DNA from: JABCZH01 sp963803775
GTDB taxonomy: Bacteria; Acidobacteriota; Terriglobia; Terriglobales; Acidobacteriaceae
Reading direction: 5' to 3'
Assembly: GCA_963803775.1 (NCBI GenBank)
Contig: CAWDNS010000007.1
Location: 1,302,001 to 1,366,000, forward strand
Length of the DNA: 64,000 nucleotides
This document shows positions 1-8,862 of the stretch, in pieces (the stretch's first letter is position 1; each line of letters starts with the position of its first letter). Made by a program: the position numbers and the translations under genes. The notes under the pieces were generated by a model that saw nothing but the letters and a program-made list of their open reading frames with translations, was not told the origin of the DNA and ran no database searches.

Positions 1-2
1 AT

Positions 3-515
3 TTTCCAACGGTTACGCTGAGCGCAACGGCGGGATTTGAAAGCAGCTCGATCACCAACTGGTTCACCTGGCCGAGCCGCTTTTTCGCAGCCGGCCCGGC
101 AGCTGCGGAGACCCTGTTTGACGCGGGGTTGCGCCGGGCGACGGTCATGCAATTCAGGGCACAGTACGACGAGACCGTGGCCAACTATCGTCAAGCGGTC
201 TTAACCGCCTTTCAACAGGTGGAGGATAACCTCGTGTCGCTACGGATACTGTCTGTGGAGATTCAGGATCAGGACGCTGCAGTCAAATCGGCGGAAAGAA
301 CCCTTGCGCTGGCCACCGACCGTTACAAGTTAGGAATCGATCCTTACTTGAACGTGATTACTGCGCAAACCGCATTGCTATCCAATCAGCAAGCTGCGGT
401 CAATCTTCGGATTCTGCAGATGACGGCCAGCGGAGGGTTGATCCAGGCGCTGGGCGGGGGTTGGGACGCTTCACAACTCCCCTCGCCGGCACAACTGGTG
501 AGCCGGGCCCCATAA
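3..515 (+). CDS. Outer-membrane efflux protein (TolC/NodT type), C-terminal part
   Basis: The frame is open from the left edge of the window, so this is the last ~170 residues of a longer gene (family members are about 450-500 aa). The visible part begins with the FPTVTL strand and a GFESSS segment, followed by ETLFDAGLRR and a long helical stretch (QYDETVANYRQAVLTAFQQ) with VEDNL and the DRYKLGIDPYLNVITAQ pattern. These are hallmarks of the C-terminal repeat of TolC-like channels of RND/ABC efflux systems (family knowledge). It would form the outer-membrane exit duct of a tripartite pump whose inner-membrane parts lie outside the window. It ends in RAP followed by TAA. Substrate cannot be inferred. 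Confidence 0.88.
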   Translation, partial: FPTVTLSATAGFESSSITNWFTWPSRFFAAGPAAAETLFDAGLRRATVMQFRAQYDETVANYRQAVLTAFQQVEDNLVSLRILSVEIQDQDAAVKSAERTLALATDRYKLGIDPYLNVITAQTALLSNQQAAVNLRILQMTASGGLIQALGGGWDASQLPSPAQLVSRAP

Positions 516-797
516 AATAGAAATTTGACTTTCGGGCGCGGAAACGTCGGTGCCCAGACTGTATGGCGGAGAGGAAGGGGTTTTTCAGTCGGACTCAAAG
601 GCTCTCTTTCGGCATCTGTTGTGCTCAATTTTGTGCCACTCCATGGAATGTAACGCCTCAGCTTCCTTTCATTCTGTGAACCCAACGGAGACTCGTTATT
701 TCCTATACGCAAAGAAGAGCCCATCGGGTGAAATGGGTTTCTGTCTTCTCATGTCGAGGAGTGCACACCGAGCTCCAACTCTTCAATACCTAGCTCG
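516..797. other. Intergenic, no gene seen
   Basis: About 280 bases between two convergent genes. Short open frames here lack a convincing ribosome binding site or recognisable protein pattern, and I see no strong hairpin-plus-T-run terminator. Confidence 0.5.
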
Positions 798-3632
798 TTA
801 TTGGGGTTGAGTTGTCTTGGGCTGGCGTTTTAGTTCGGCAACGAGTGCCTGGAAATGAAAGTTCCGGTGCAGATCTCTTAGATTCTTGTCCGCCATCAAT
901 CCATCGGCGTCTTTGTACCCGTGATTGATCGCTTCGCGCAGATGCTCGAGCGCATCATCGGTTTGATTGGCGGCGGCCGCCACACAGGCGAACGAATACC
1001 ACACCGAGGAGCGATCTCCTTGCCCCTTGGAATCATCTTGCTTTTCGATCACGTCGCGGAACAGTTTGCTGGCCTCGGGATAGCGGTGATTGTGGGCCAT
1101 CGATGTCCCGAGTTGCTGCAGTGCATTCAGCGTATAGGGATGTTGCGGTCCCAAAGTACGAAGGCCGGTTTCGAAAGCCTGCTGAGCAATTTTTTCTGCG
1201 TCCTCGTAGTGACCCTCCGCGATTAGCGTTGAGGCAAGATTGGTGCGGGCCTGCAGCGTACCAGGGTGTTCAGGACCGAGAGTGCGAACCATAGTCTCAA
1301 GAACCTCCCGGTATAATTTGTTCGCCTCCTGGGCATGGCCCTCCTTGAAGAGAACTTCTGCCAGGTTGGCTTTGCACATCAGCGTGTACGGGTTTTCGGG
1401 TCCAAGGACTCGCAACTCAATCGTCAAGGCCTGACGGCCCATTTTTTCGGCCTCGGCGTAGCGACCTTCGCTACTGAGGACACCCGCAAGGTTGAACATA
1501 GTGCTGGCTGTGAGAGGATGGTCGGGCCCAAGCACACGCTGTTGGGTGGCCACAGCTTCGCGATATATCTGCTCGCTTTCCGCCAAGCGGCCTTGCGACT
1601 GGATCGACAATGCCAGATTGCCCATCGCTCTCAAACTGTCAGGGTGGTCTGGTCCCAGGACGCGACGCTCGACATCAAGCAACTGGCGCCACTCTCGTTC
1701 CGCCTCAGCGTAGCGGCCCTGGTTCCAGAGCGCAACCCCCAGGAAGTTTATCGACTGCAGCACTTGGGGACTCTCCGGACCCAGCCTGCGAGTCCCCACC
1801 TCAATGGCCTCTCGGGCAAATTTCTCTCCCTCACCGAAATTGCCCGGTCCTTGCACGACGTAGGCCATGTTAGCCATGGTCTCGATCGTAAGTGGGTCCT
1901 CCGGTCCGAGAATGCGACGCTCACCGTCCAGCGCCTGGCGCTCCAACGTCTCCGCTTCGACGTAATGCCCTTCACGATTCAGAATCCAGCCCAACTGCGC
2001 CATCGATTCCAGCGTCTTTGGGTCGTCGGGTCCGAGAAGGCTCAGTCGAGCGTCCAGAGCGCGCTTCGCCAGTTCATGCGCGCGAGCGTTTAGCCCCAGG
2101 TTCAGGTATGTGCTGGCCATCACCTGCATCATCTGTGCCTGAACCTCGGGATCCTTCGCCAGACCTGTCCCCATATCGTTCGAAGCTCTGTCGAGGATTT
2201 CCCGCGCCGTAACTTTGTTGCCGCGCGCTTCGCTGGGATCGGACACCTTGAACATGCCGGTCATGAAGTCGGTGATTCGTGTGGCGCGATCTCGTTCGCG
2301 GGTGGTGCGGTCGCGCTCCCGAGTAATCCGACGCAACTGCAAAGCCTGCAAAATGGAGAATGTGGCCAACAACACCACCAATCCAGCCGCCACCGCGACG
2401 GCTACGCGATACCGTCGGGCATACTTCCGCAACCTGTAGCCAGCGCTTGCCGGACGCGCTACGATGGGCTCGTGATTCAGATACCGCCGAATGTCTGCGC
2501 CCAACTCCGACGGCGCGCCATATCGGCAAGCACGATCTTTTTCCAGCGCCTTCATCGTGATCCAGTCGAGATCGCCGCGCAGCAGGTGCGCCAGTTGCCT
2601 GGGATCAGTGCCGCGCGCTTCGGCGATCGTGGTCGAGGTGTCCCGATCGCTGCTGACCTTGGCGCTCGGACGTGGGGGTTCTTCCTCGCGCAGCTTTCGC
2701 AGCAACTCCTCGAGTGGCTGCTTCTGCCCCCGCTTGCTTTCAAACGGCTGCACCCCGGACAGCAGCACGTAGAGAACGGCTCCCAGAGAGTAAACGTCGG
2801 TGCGCGTGTCAATGTCCTTCACTGTAGAGTCTGCCTGCTCCGGACTCATGTACCCGGGCGTCCCAATAAAATGCCCCAGCTGCGTAAAAACGCTCTCGCC
2901 CGCGACTGGAGGCGTCGTCGCCTTGGCCAACCCGAAGTCGATGATCCGTGGAACCGGCTTGCCGTCCACTTCCATCACCAGAATGTTTGCCGGTTTAAGA
3001 TCGCGATGAATAACGGCTTTCTGGTGCGCGTGCTGCACGCCTTCGCAGACTTGTACGAAGAGTGCAAGCCGATCCGGGATCGTAACCTTCTTCTGATCGC
3101 AATACTCCGTAATCGGCAGTCCAGGTACGTACTCCATCACGAAGTACGGTTGGCCCTGTGGTGTTGCTCCGGCATCAAAGACCTTGGCAATGGCGGGATG
3201 ATCCATGATCGCCAGCGACTGCCGCTCCGATTGGAAACGTTGCACCACCGCTTCGTCGTACATCCCAGCCTTGATGAGTTTCAGGGCGACTTGCCGCCGC
3301 ACCGGTGAGATTTGTTCAGCTAGCCACACTTGCCCCATGCCGCCTTCTCCCAGCCTGCGGACAAGTTGAAAACGCTGCGCAAAGATTTGCCCCGCTTCCA
3401 AGGCTCCAACGCCGAGCCCAACCGGGTCCGCGCTCAGTTCGTCGCGCACCAGGGGCGATTGCATGAAGCCGGAGCGGATGCCTGCATCGGCCAATAGAAG
3501 TGATTCGACCTCAGCACGAAGCACGTTGTCAGAGGTGCAGGCCTCATCGAGGAAAAGGGCGCGCCGTGCGGGCGCAAGTGGCATGGCTTGGTGCAGCAGG
3601 TCCTTGACGCGCTCCCAACGTTCGACCGTCAT
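798..3632 (-). CDS. Membrane serine/threonine protein kinase with TPR repeats
   Basis: Hanks-type kinase followed by a transmembrane helix and a long TPR sensor region (944 aa). Visible kinase motifs in order: glycine loop LGEGGMGQVW near residue 97, VALKLIK lysine, HRDLKPAN catalytic loop near 210, DFGLAK, and GTPGYMSPEQ activation segment. A hydrophobic helix (VAVAVAAGLVVLLATF) sits near residue 415, after which come about nine kinesin-light-chain-like TPRs carrying variations of LGPDHP. The open frame extends 18 codons further upstream, but I choose the internal ATG because it overlaps the sigma-factor stop as ATGA (3629-3632), a typical coupled start. Such kinase-TPR proteins paired with an ECF sigma factor are common in Acidobacteria and Planctomycetes; the kinase probably modulates or is co-regulated with that sigma factor (inference). 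The signal sensed is unknown. Confidence 0.93.
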   Translation of the reverse strand: MTVERWERVKDLLHQAMPLAPARRALFLDEACTSDNVLRAEVESLLLADAGIRSGFMQSPLVRDELSADPVGLGVGALEAGQIFAQRFQLVRRLGEGGMGQVWLAEQISPVRRQVALKLIKAGMYDEAVVQRFQSERQSLAIMDHPAIAKVFDAGATPQGQPYFVMEYVPGLPITEYCDQKKVTIPDRLALFVQVCEGVQHAHQKAVIHRDLKPANILVMEVDGKPVPRIIDFGLAKATTPPVAGESVFTQLGHFIGTPGYMSPEQADSTVKDIDTRTDVYSLGAVLYVLLSGVQPFESKRGQKQPLEELLRKLREEEPPRPSAKVSSDRDTSTTIAEARGTDPRQLAHLLRGDLDWITMKALEKDRACRYGAPSELGADIRRYLNHEPIVARPASAGYRLRKYARRYRVAVAVAAGLVVLLATFSILQALQLRRITRERDRTTRERDRATRITDFMTGMFKVSDPSEARGNKVTAREILDRASNDMGTGLAKDPEVQAQMMQVMASTYLNLGLNARAHELAKRALDARLSLLGPDDPKTLESMAQLGWILNREGHYVEAETLERQALDGERRILGPEDPLTIETMANMAYVVQGPGNFGEGEKFAREAIEVGTRRLGPESPQVLQSINFLGVALWNQGRYAEAEREWRQLLDVERRVLGPDHPDSLRAMGNLALSIQSQGRLAESEQIYREAVATQQRVLGPDHPLTASTMFNLAGVLSSEGRYAEAEKMGRQALTIELRVLGPENPYTLMCKANLAEVLFKEGHAQEANKLYREVLETMVRTLGPEHPGTLQARTNLASTLIAEGHYEDAEKIAQQAFETGLRTLGPQHPYTLNALQQLGTSMAHNHRYPEASKLFRDVIEKQDDSKGQGDRSSVWYSFACVAAAANQTDDALEHLREAINHGYKDADGLMADKNLRDLHRNFHFQALVAELKRQPKTTQPQ

Positions 3633-4246
3633 AGCTCGGCGCCCCGGTTCATTTGCCGATGCAACCAGACGCGGGCGGTGGCCCAATCGCGGTCAACCGT
3701 GGCGCGCGAGACCCCCAGCACCTCGGATATTTCTGGAGCCGACAGCCCCCCAAAAAACTTCATTTCTACGATCTTTCCCTGTCGTTCATCCATGCGAGAT
3801 AACTCGTCCAGGGCATCGTCCAGAGCCAGGAGCTCGGCATCTCCATTGCCCGGCAGGGCAGCCAGTTCTTCGAGCGTGATCTTGCATCCTCCGTCGCGTT
3901 TATCCGCTCGGCGTCCGCGGGCGTGGTCCACCAGGATTTGGCGCATAAGGCGCGAGGCCACGGCGATGAAATGTGCACGATTTTGCAGTTCCACCGGTTG
4001 ACCTCCCAGCAGTCGGAGGTAGGCCTCGTGAACCAGGGCCGTACTTTGCAGGGTGTGATCCGGTCGCTCGGATCGGAGGTGGTAGTGAGCCAGGCTCCGG
4101 AGCTCCTTATAGACCAAAGGAACCAAGTCACCAAGGGCCTTCTCGTCGCCCCGCTTCCAGTGATGCAAAAGCAAGGTGACTTGACCGGATTGATCTTCGG
4201 GCTTGTGCACCTGTCCCCTTTTATCCAGCCGCCTACGAGCGGCCAA
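3629..4246 (-). CDS. ECF-like RNA polymerase sigma factor
   Basis: 205-aa sigma-70 family protein of the ECF-like group often found beside Ser/Thr kinases (TIGR02999-type, by recollection of family features). Region 2 is visible as LVPLVYKELRSLAHYHLR and STALVHEAYLRL, with the RHAHFIAVASRLMRQILVDHAR-like segment ending in DHARGRRADKR. Region 4 is the C-terminal helix-turn-helix (MKFFGGLSAPEISEVLGVS, then RATVDRDWATARVWL). It would redirect transcription to stress or surface-function promoters. Its stop codon overlaps the start of the downstream TPR kinase by four bases, so the two are cotranslated. No anti-sigma factor of the usual zinc-binding type is adjacent. Confidence 0.93.
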   Translation of the reverse strand: MAARRRLDKRGQVHKPEDQSGQVTLLLHHWKRGDEKALGDLVPLVYKELRSLAHYHLRSERPDHTLQSTALVHEAYLRLLGGQPVELQNRAHFIAVASRLMRQILVDHARGRRADKRDGGCKITLEELAALPGNGDAELLALDDALDELSRMDERQGKIVEMKFFGGLSAPEISEVLGVSRATVDRDWATARVWLHRQMNRGAEL

Positions 4247-4307
4247 TCGCCTTACGACTTACACAAGTGAGGTCTATCCGGCCTGATTTGAAAAGATTCT
4301 TTGTGCA

Positions 4308-4348
4308 GATGAGGCGTTTCCCCCGCGCTTTCCGCCTTTCTATATAAG
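4308..4348 (+). repeat. 41-nt conserved upstream element, copy 1
   Basis: This 41-base stretch matches 6997-7037 at 36 of 41 positions. Both copies begin GATGAGGCGTTTC, share GCTTTCCGCCTTTCT, and end in TAAG. Each lies upstream of a gene for an exported protein, and similarity extends weakly 5' into a GAAAA-containing stretch. AGGCG and CGCCT within the element could pair. Function unknown: leader RNA element, protein-binding site or mobile repeat are all possible. Confidence 0.6.
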
Positions 4349-4580
4349 AGCGCGGGATTCAGCCCTTTGCCGGGTGCGCGAAAGATCTTACGCCGCTCTT
4401 TGCTAACCGCAATGTGCTTCCAATCAGGCCGATGCGAGGCTTTCGTAAGCCTTGCCGGACGCTGGCTGCACTGTATCAAGAAAGCACGAATCGGAGGAAA
4501 ATTCCATGAAAAAAGTGGTGCCGGCGCCTTCGTTTCCCCCCAGAGGGAGAGTTCACAAACCCCTAAAAAGAGGCCCTTCT

Positions 4581-5143
4581 ATGAAGTTCACCATTGGTTG
4601 TGTGGTCATTGGATTCTTCTTGTTGGTTCTTTCCATGGCCGCACAGACCCCGAGCAGCGCCACCCCTGCCGTGGTGCCTCCGCTGATGAATTTCAATGGC
4701 ATCTTGACCAGTGCCAACGGCAACCCTTTGAGCGGTATGGTCGGCGTTACCTTCTATCTTTATAGGGAGCAGCAGGGTGGATCGCCCCTTTGGCTGGAGA
4801 CCCAGAATGTCCAACCGGATAAGAGCGGGCATTACACCGTGCTTCTGGGCTCGACCACCAGCGCGGGATTGCCGACGAGTATGTTCACTTCCGGCGAAGC
4901 GCGCTGGCTCGGGGTACAAGTTTCAGGAGAAGAGGAGCAGCCTCGTGTCCTGTTGGTCAGCACTCCGTATGCATTAAAGGCCGGAGACGCCGAGACCATT
5001 GGCGGATTACCCCCTTCGGCTTCATGCTGGCCATACCAGGCACGAGCAACATAAAAGCAGAAGTACACGAGGCTCGTGAAAGCTTGCTAAAGGTGAAGGC
5101 ACAAGTAGTTGCCGCTCAGCCCGTGTTGGTGGCGACGAAATAG
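4581..5143 (+). pseudogene. Secreted acidobacterial surface protein, frameshifted
   Basis: The 5' part codes for an exported protein: signal peptide MKFTIGCVVIGFF..LSMAAQ, then a beta-rich domain with PPLMNFNGILTSANGNPLSG, GVTFYLYREQQGGSPLW, GHYTVLLGSTTSAGLP and VSTPYALKAGDAETIGGLPP. These phrases recur at the N terminus of large secreted proteins in Acidobacteria (family recollection, no search). The frame then runs into a premature stop at about 5054. Adding one base near 5022-5025 restores SAFMLAIPG and reading to a TAG at 5141-5143. Even so it is shorter than typical relatives. An in-frame ATG at 4506 has a good GGAGG site, but the ATG at 4581 gives the clean signal peptide. Confidence 0.65.
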
Positions 5144-5177
5144 AAGCAGGCGAGGGTCGCGCCCTTCACCCTCCAAT

Positions 5178-5211
5178 CCCCAGCCTTTGCAAAAGACGCG
5201 GAAGGTTGGGG
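5178..5211 (-). repeat. Palindromic repeat, copy A (hairpin)
   Basis: Ten-base stem: CCCCAGCCTT at 5178-5187 pairs with AAGGTTGGGG at 5202-5211, with one G-T pair. Read on the minus strand the loop is CGCGTCTTTTGC, which resembles the loops of five other hairpins in this window (8568, 20739, 24347, 26366, 26477). There is no T-run, so an intrinsic terminator is less likely than a REP-like element. Confidence 0.55.
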
Positions 5212-5246
5212 AAAGCAGTCGAACTGAATCTTGACAGGAGCTCTTT

Positions 5247-6811
5247 ATGACGAAGCAAACTTTGAAGCATCTCGCATTATTGCTGGCTGGCTGGGGACTG
5301 GCACTGATTGCACCCGCCCAAGCCCAACTCACACAGTTGTATGCGTTTCAATACAACGCCAACACCACGAGCAATTATCCCGACGGTGAGAGCCCGCAGG
5401 CGGAACTGATTCAGGGCGCCGACGGCAATTACTACACCACCACTTTCGAGGGAGGATCAGGGGCTTGCGCGGATGGTGTTGAAGGGCTAGTCCAAGGCTG
5501 CGGCGCCGTGGTGAAGATTACGCCCGCGGGCGTCCTCAGCGTGCTTTACAGTTTCCCTTCGATGCCAGTAACAGCACAACGCCCAACGGCGTATTTCCTG
5601 TAGCCGGGCTATTGCAAGGGCCGGATGGAAATTTCTATGGAGTCGCTTCTGGCGGAGGTAGCAGTGGTACCGATTTCTGCCAGCCTTACACCGGGGTCTT
5701 TGGTTGCGGCACCATCTTCAAACTGACTCCGACTGGGCACTTCACTCTTCTATACAGTTTTTGCGGAGGCTATGGCTGCGGATCGTATCCCCCGGATGGC
5801 GCCGACCCACGTGGCCGTTTAGCCATTGGACCCGACGGCAACCTGTATGGCACAACCCAGCAAGGGGGCGAGTATAACGGCGACTACAATTCAGGCACAA
5901 TCTTCCGGATTTCGCTCTCCGGCGCCTATCAAATCATACACACTTTCAGCGGGGGAGCTGGGACGGGAGACGGTGATGGGCCCGCGGCCGGGCTGACGCT
6001 TGCGTCCGATGGAAACTTCTATGGCACCACCCAGTTCGGCGGAACCTCGGGTAATGGAACGATATTCAAGATGAATCTGGCGGGCGCGGTCACCATCCTG
6101 CACTCCTTCGGGTCGGACGATCCCAACGGCGTGGAACCGCTGGGGGCGCTTATCCAGGCGAGTGATGGCAACCTCTATGGTACGTGCTATTCCGGCGGCG
6201 CAAGTAACGGAGGAACGGTTTTCCGCATCTCGACGTCCGGCAGTTTCACGAAGATTTACGACTTCACGACGGCAAGCATCGGCACCCACCCTACAGCCGG
6301 AGTGATTCAAGCCTCGGACGGCAACTTGTATGGGGTAACGCCGTCGGGAGGGGCGGGCTTGGGCTCGATCTATCAGTTGACCTTGGGCGGAGTCGCCACC
6401 CTTGAGGCAAGTTTCGGCGGACCCGCGGGCTACTACCCTGATGGTGCCTTGGTTCAGGGCAGCGACGGAAACCTGTATGTAACCACGCCCTCAGGCGGTG
6501 GTAGCAACTCGAATGGGGTGCCCGACGAGGGAACGATTGACGTATTCGATGTCAGCCTCCCAGCGCCGAAACCCGGTATCCTCGGTTTCCTTCCTGCGTC
6601 GGGAAAAGTCGGCGCGAAAGTGACCATAGGCATTGGCCCGTATATCGGTGCGACAGCGGTGAAATTCAATGGCACGTCTGCCACATTCAAAGTGATTGGT
6701 TCCGAATTCATCACCACCACCGTGCCGGCAGGGGCAACCAGCGGTCCCATCACTGTGACCACGCCCGGGGGAATGGCCACGAGCAAGAAAAGTTTTACGG
6801 TCACGCCGTAG
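5247..6811 (+). pseudogene. Secreted GloVer-type tandem repeat protein with IPT/TIG domain, frameshifted
   Basis: A good AGGAG site 7 bases upstream and a signal peptide (LALLLAGWGLALIAPAQAQ) define the start. The protein has repeated blades of the pattern 'LIQASDGNLYGT..GG..NGGTVFRIS..G..T.LYSF', about eight units, typical of the choice-of-anchor GloVer repeat family (TIGR03803-like), which likely folds as a beta-propeller. The last ~80 residues (GILGFLPASGKVGAKVTI to the C terminus) look like an IPT/TIG domain. Reading stops at 5603 unless one base is added near 5556-5560, which restores FPFDASNST and joins the second open frame starting around 5560. It is exported, function unknown. The break is either real or a sequence error. 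Confidence 0.8.
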
Positions 6812-6863
6812 ACCCACAAACCAGAATCAACGGCGCGTGTGAGCACTTGGGGCAACAAGTGAA

Positions 6864-6900
6864 GGCCTGGGAAAGGATGCTTCTTGCCTATTTCCAGGCC
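6864..6900 (+). terminator. Hairpin downstream of GloVer gene
   Basis: GGCCTGG(G)AAA at 6864-6874 pairs with TTTCCAGGCC at 6891-6900, one bulged G. There is no T-run after it, so it may be a 3'-end stabilising hairpin rather than a strict intrinsic terminator. Confidence 0.45.
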
Positions 6901-6922
6901 GGGCGGCTGGCCCCGAGACCAT

Positions 6923-6947
6923 AATCAAAGGAGCCGAACCTTTGATT
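6923..6947. terminator. Perfect 9-bp hairpin
   Basis: AATCAAAGG (6923-6931) and CCTTTGATT (6939-6947) are exact inverted repeats with a 7-base loop, 110 bases after the GloVer stop. Could terminate transcription from the left, though the following T-run is short. Confidence 0.45.
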
Positions 6948-6996
6948 TCCTCGGACGACTCTCGCACTCGCCCGGCTCGAAAATTTCCTGTGTGTC

Positions 6997-7037
6997 GATG
7001 AGGCGTTTCGCCCTTGCTTTCCGCCTTTCTGTGTAAG
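6997..7037 (+). repeat. 41-nt conserved upstream element, copy 2
   Basis: Second copy of the element at 4308-4348 (five mismatches in 41). It ends 46 bases before the start codon of the kelch-like gene. Placement before two exported-protein genes suggests a shared leader or regulatory site (inference). Confidence 0.6.
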
Positions 7038-7082
7038 TGCACTCGCGTCCAAAATCACAATCCTCCGAAGGAGACCTCAAAA

Positions 7083-8558
7083 ATGAAGAATCAAGGCGTC
7101 AAAATATTGCGATTCCTCGCAATCGCATCGCTGGTGTTGGCCTCGTCAATCATTGCCAGCTCCCAGGAGCCGGCAACTGGAACCTGGGCCAAGCTCACAC
7201 ATCAGCCCTCGTTTCAGACCGACACTGCCCTATTGCTCACCGACGGCACCGTCATGATGCATCAATACAACAGCGGAAAATGGTGGAAGCTCACGCCGAC
7301 CGAAGAAGCTAGCTACGCAGCCGGCACTTGGACGCAGTTGGCCTCCATGCAATCGGGATACGCGCCCCTTTACTTTGCCTCTGCCGTGCTACCGGACGGC
7401 CGGGTCCTTGTCGAAGGAGGAGAATACAACAACCTGCAGGGAGTCGAGACCAACCTGGGGGATATTTACGATCCGGTTGCCAATCAATGGACCACTGTGA
7501 ACCCGCCCAGCGGATGGAGCACCATCGGCGACTCTCCGGCCGTCGTTCTGCCCAACGGGACATTCATGATGGGCCAGGGCGGACAACCATCCAAGCAGCA
7601 GGTGCTGTTCAACCCCAGCAATTTGACCTGGACAGCAACTGGCACGGGGAAGGCCGACGGATTCTCCGAAGAGGGCTTTGCCTTGGTGCCCAATGGCGAC
7701 GTGCTAACTGTGGATACAGAAGACGGAACCAATTCTGAACTCTACAACCCCACCAGCAGCGCATGGACCAGCGCCGGAAGCACGATTGTTACTCTGCCGA
7801 ACAGCGGTGGACTGGGGATCGTTCCAGAAATGGGGCCGCTCGTTCAGCGTCCTGATGGAACGGTTGTCGCCTTCGGCGCGACTACTAACACTTCCATCTA
7901 CAACCCCACGAGCGGTACGTGGACCGCAGGTCCTCAGTTCCCCAACGGGGATGACATCGCGGACGGCCCCGCGGCTCTGCTGCCCGACGGCAACATTCTG
8001 GTTTACACCAGCCCGGGCGTCTTCAACGGCAACGGAACTTTCTATGAGTTTACGACCGCTGATGCCTTCGTCGAGGCTCCAAACACCGCAAGTGGCGGCT
8101 CCCTGCAATCCTGGCAAGCCCGGCTGCTGCTTCTACCGACCGGCCAGGTGATGTATATTCCCGCGGATGGCAAGACCACCGATATCGAGCTTTACACCTC
8201 CAAGGGTGCTCCGCAGAATGCCTGGAGGCCGATTATCACCAGATACCCGAAACTGGTCAGCGGGGGTGAGTCGTTTACCCTCTTTGGTAAGCAGCTCAAT
8301 GGATTCTCCGCCGGTGCGGTATACGGCGACGACGCCCAAATGGCCACCAATTTCCCTCTGGTGGTGATCAGGAACAAGGCGACAGGACACTTCTTCTTCG
8401 CCAGCACCAACAGCTTCAGCACGATGGGCATTGCCACCGGCAGCACCCTCGAAGACTTCGAATTCGTAGTTTCCACCGGAACGGAAACCGGAGCCAGCAC
8501 CATTTACGTGGTGACTAACGGTATCCCATCGGCTGGAAAAGCCATTACCGTGCAATAG
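7083..8558 (+). CDS. Secreted kelch-like beta-propeller protein
   Basis: 491-residue exported protein. The start is the ATG at 7083 with AAGGAG 9 bases upstream, followed by a signal peptide (ILRFLAIASLVLASSIIASS). The body has repeats of the form 'A.LLPDGRVLVEGGE..LGDIYDP..NQWT', e.g. AVVLPNGTFMMGQGG, LVPNGDVLTVDTED, LLPDGNILVYTS, LLLPTGQVMYIPADG. These are degenerate kelch/galactose-oxidase-type blades. C-terminal ~100 residues (ITRYPKLVSGGESFTLFGKQLNG) resemble the immunoglobulin-like domain that follows such propellers. The Cys-Tyr cofactor residues of galactose oxidase are not evident, so an enzymatic role is not supported. It lies among other exported proteins on the same strand. Confidence 0.85.
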   Translation: MKNQGVKILRFLAIASLVLASSIIASSQEPATGTWAKLTHQPSFQTDTALLLTDGTVMMHQYNSGKWWKLTPTEEASYAAGTWTQLASMQSGYAPLYFASAVLPDGRVLVEGGEYNNLQGVETNLGDIYDPVANQWTTVNPPSGWSTIGDSPAVVLPNGTFMMGQGGQPSKQQVLFNPSNLTWTATGTGKADGFSEEGFALVPNGDVLTVDTEDGTNSELYNPTSSAWTSAGSTIVTLPNSGGLGIVPEMGPLVQRPDGTVVAFGATTNTSIYNPTSGTWTAGPQFPNGDDIADGPAALLPDGNILVYTSPGVFNGNGTFYEFTTADAFVEAPNTASGGSLQSWQARLLLLPTGQVMYIPADGKTTDIELYTSKGAPQNAWRPIITRYPKLVSGGESFTLFGKQLNGFSAGAVYGDDAQMATNFPLVVIRNKATGHFFFASTNSFSTMGIATGSTLEDFEFVVSTGTETGASTIYVVTNGIPSAGKAITVQ

Positions 8559-8567
8559 AAAGTTGGG

Positions 8568-8607
8568 AACGCCTCGTCCTTCCCGGAAACGCGGAGGATG
8601 GGGCGTT
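8568..8607 (-). repeat. Palindromic repeat, copy B (terminator-like hairpin)
   Basis: AACGCCTCGTCCT (from 8568) pairs with AGGATGGGGCGTT (to 8607) along 13 positions with two G-T pairs. It lies 10 bases after the stop of the preceding gene and could terminate it, although no T-run follows. Read on the minus strand it carries the CCCCATCC..CGCGTTT core of the palindromic family. Confidence 0.6.
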
Positions 8608-8778
8608 GCTTAACCCATCTGCCGGGTGCCTCTCGAGGATTTCTCGGGAGACCAACAGTTCGGGCAATCGTAAGCGAACCGGAATGCCAAAGCCACTCCC
8701 CGACTTGCTTTTCGAGCACGTTCCCCGATATGCAACTCTACCGTTAGATCGCTTGCCGAAGTAGGCGCCGCCGACCCA

Positions 8779-8799
8779 TCAACTATTTTGCATAGTTGA
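8779..8799. promoter_or_regulatory. Perfect 8-bp inverted repeat in leader region
   Basis: TCAACTAT-TTTGC-ATAGTTGA lies 64 bases before the start of the next gene. A second hairpin (GCTGCCG-GTT-CGGCAGC, 8825-8841) sits immediately before the strong AGGGAGG ribosome site at 8848-8854. The first could be an operator, the second a leader hairpin that affects translation or mRNA stability (inference). Confidence 0.4.
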
Positions 8800-8862
8800 T
8801 TCCACATTTCTCTGATAGCATGCTGCTGCCGGTTCGGCAGCACTCTTAGGGAGGACCTTCAA

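Noticed and set aside
550..810. 86-aa frame after the efflux gene
   Set aside because: No ribosome site, no family-like pattern, overlaps the kinase end.
2472..3308. 278-aa open frame antisense to the kinase
   Set aside because: Lies fully inside the kinase gene, has Arg-rich composition and no recognisable domain; typical GC-rich shadow.
4308..4360. c-di-GMP (GEMM) riboswitch in the leader element
   Set aside because: The conserved core and tetraloop-receptor sequences of that class are missing on both strands; CCCGCGC/GCGCGGG pairing of copy 1 is not kept in copy 2.
7083..8558. Galactose oxidase assignment for the kelch-like protein
   Set aside because: Fold resemblance only; the copper ligands and Cys-Tyr crosslink residues cannot be identified.
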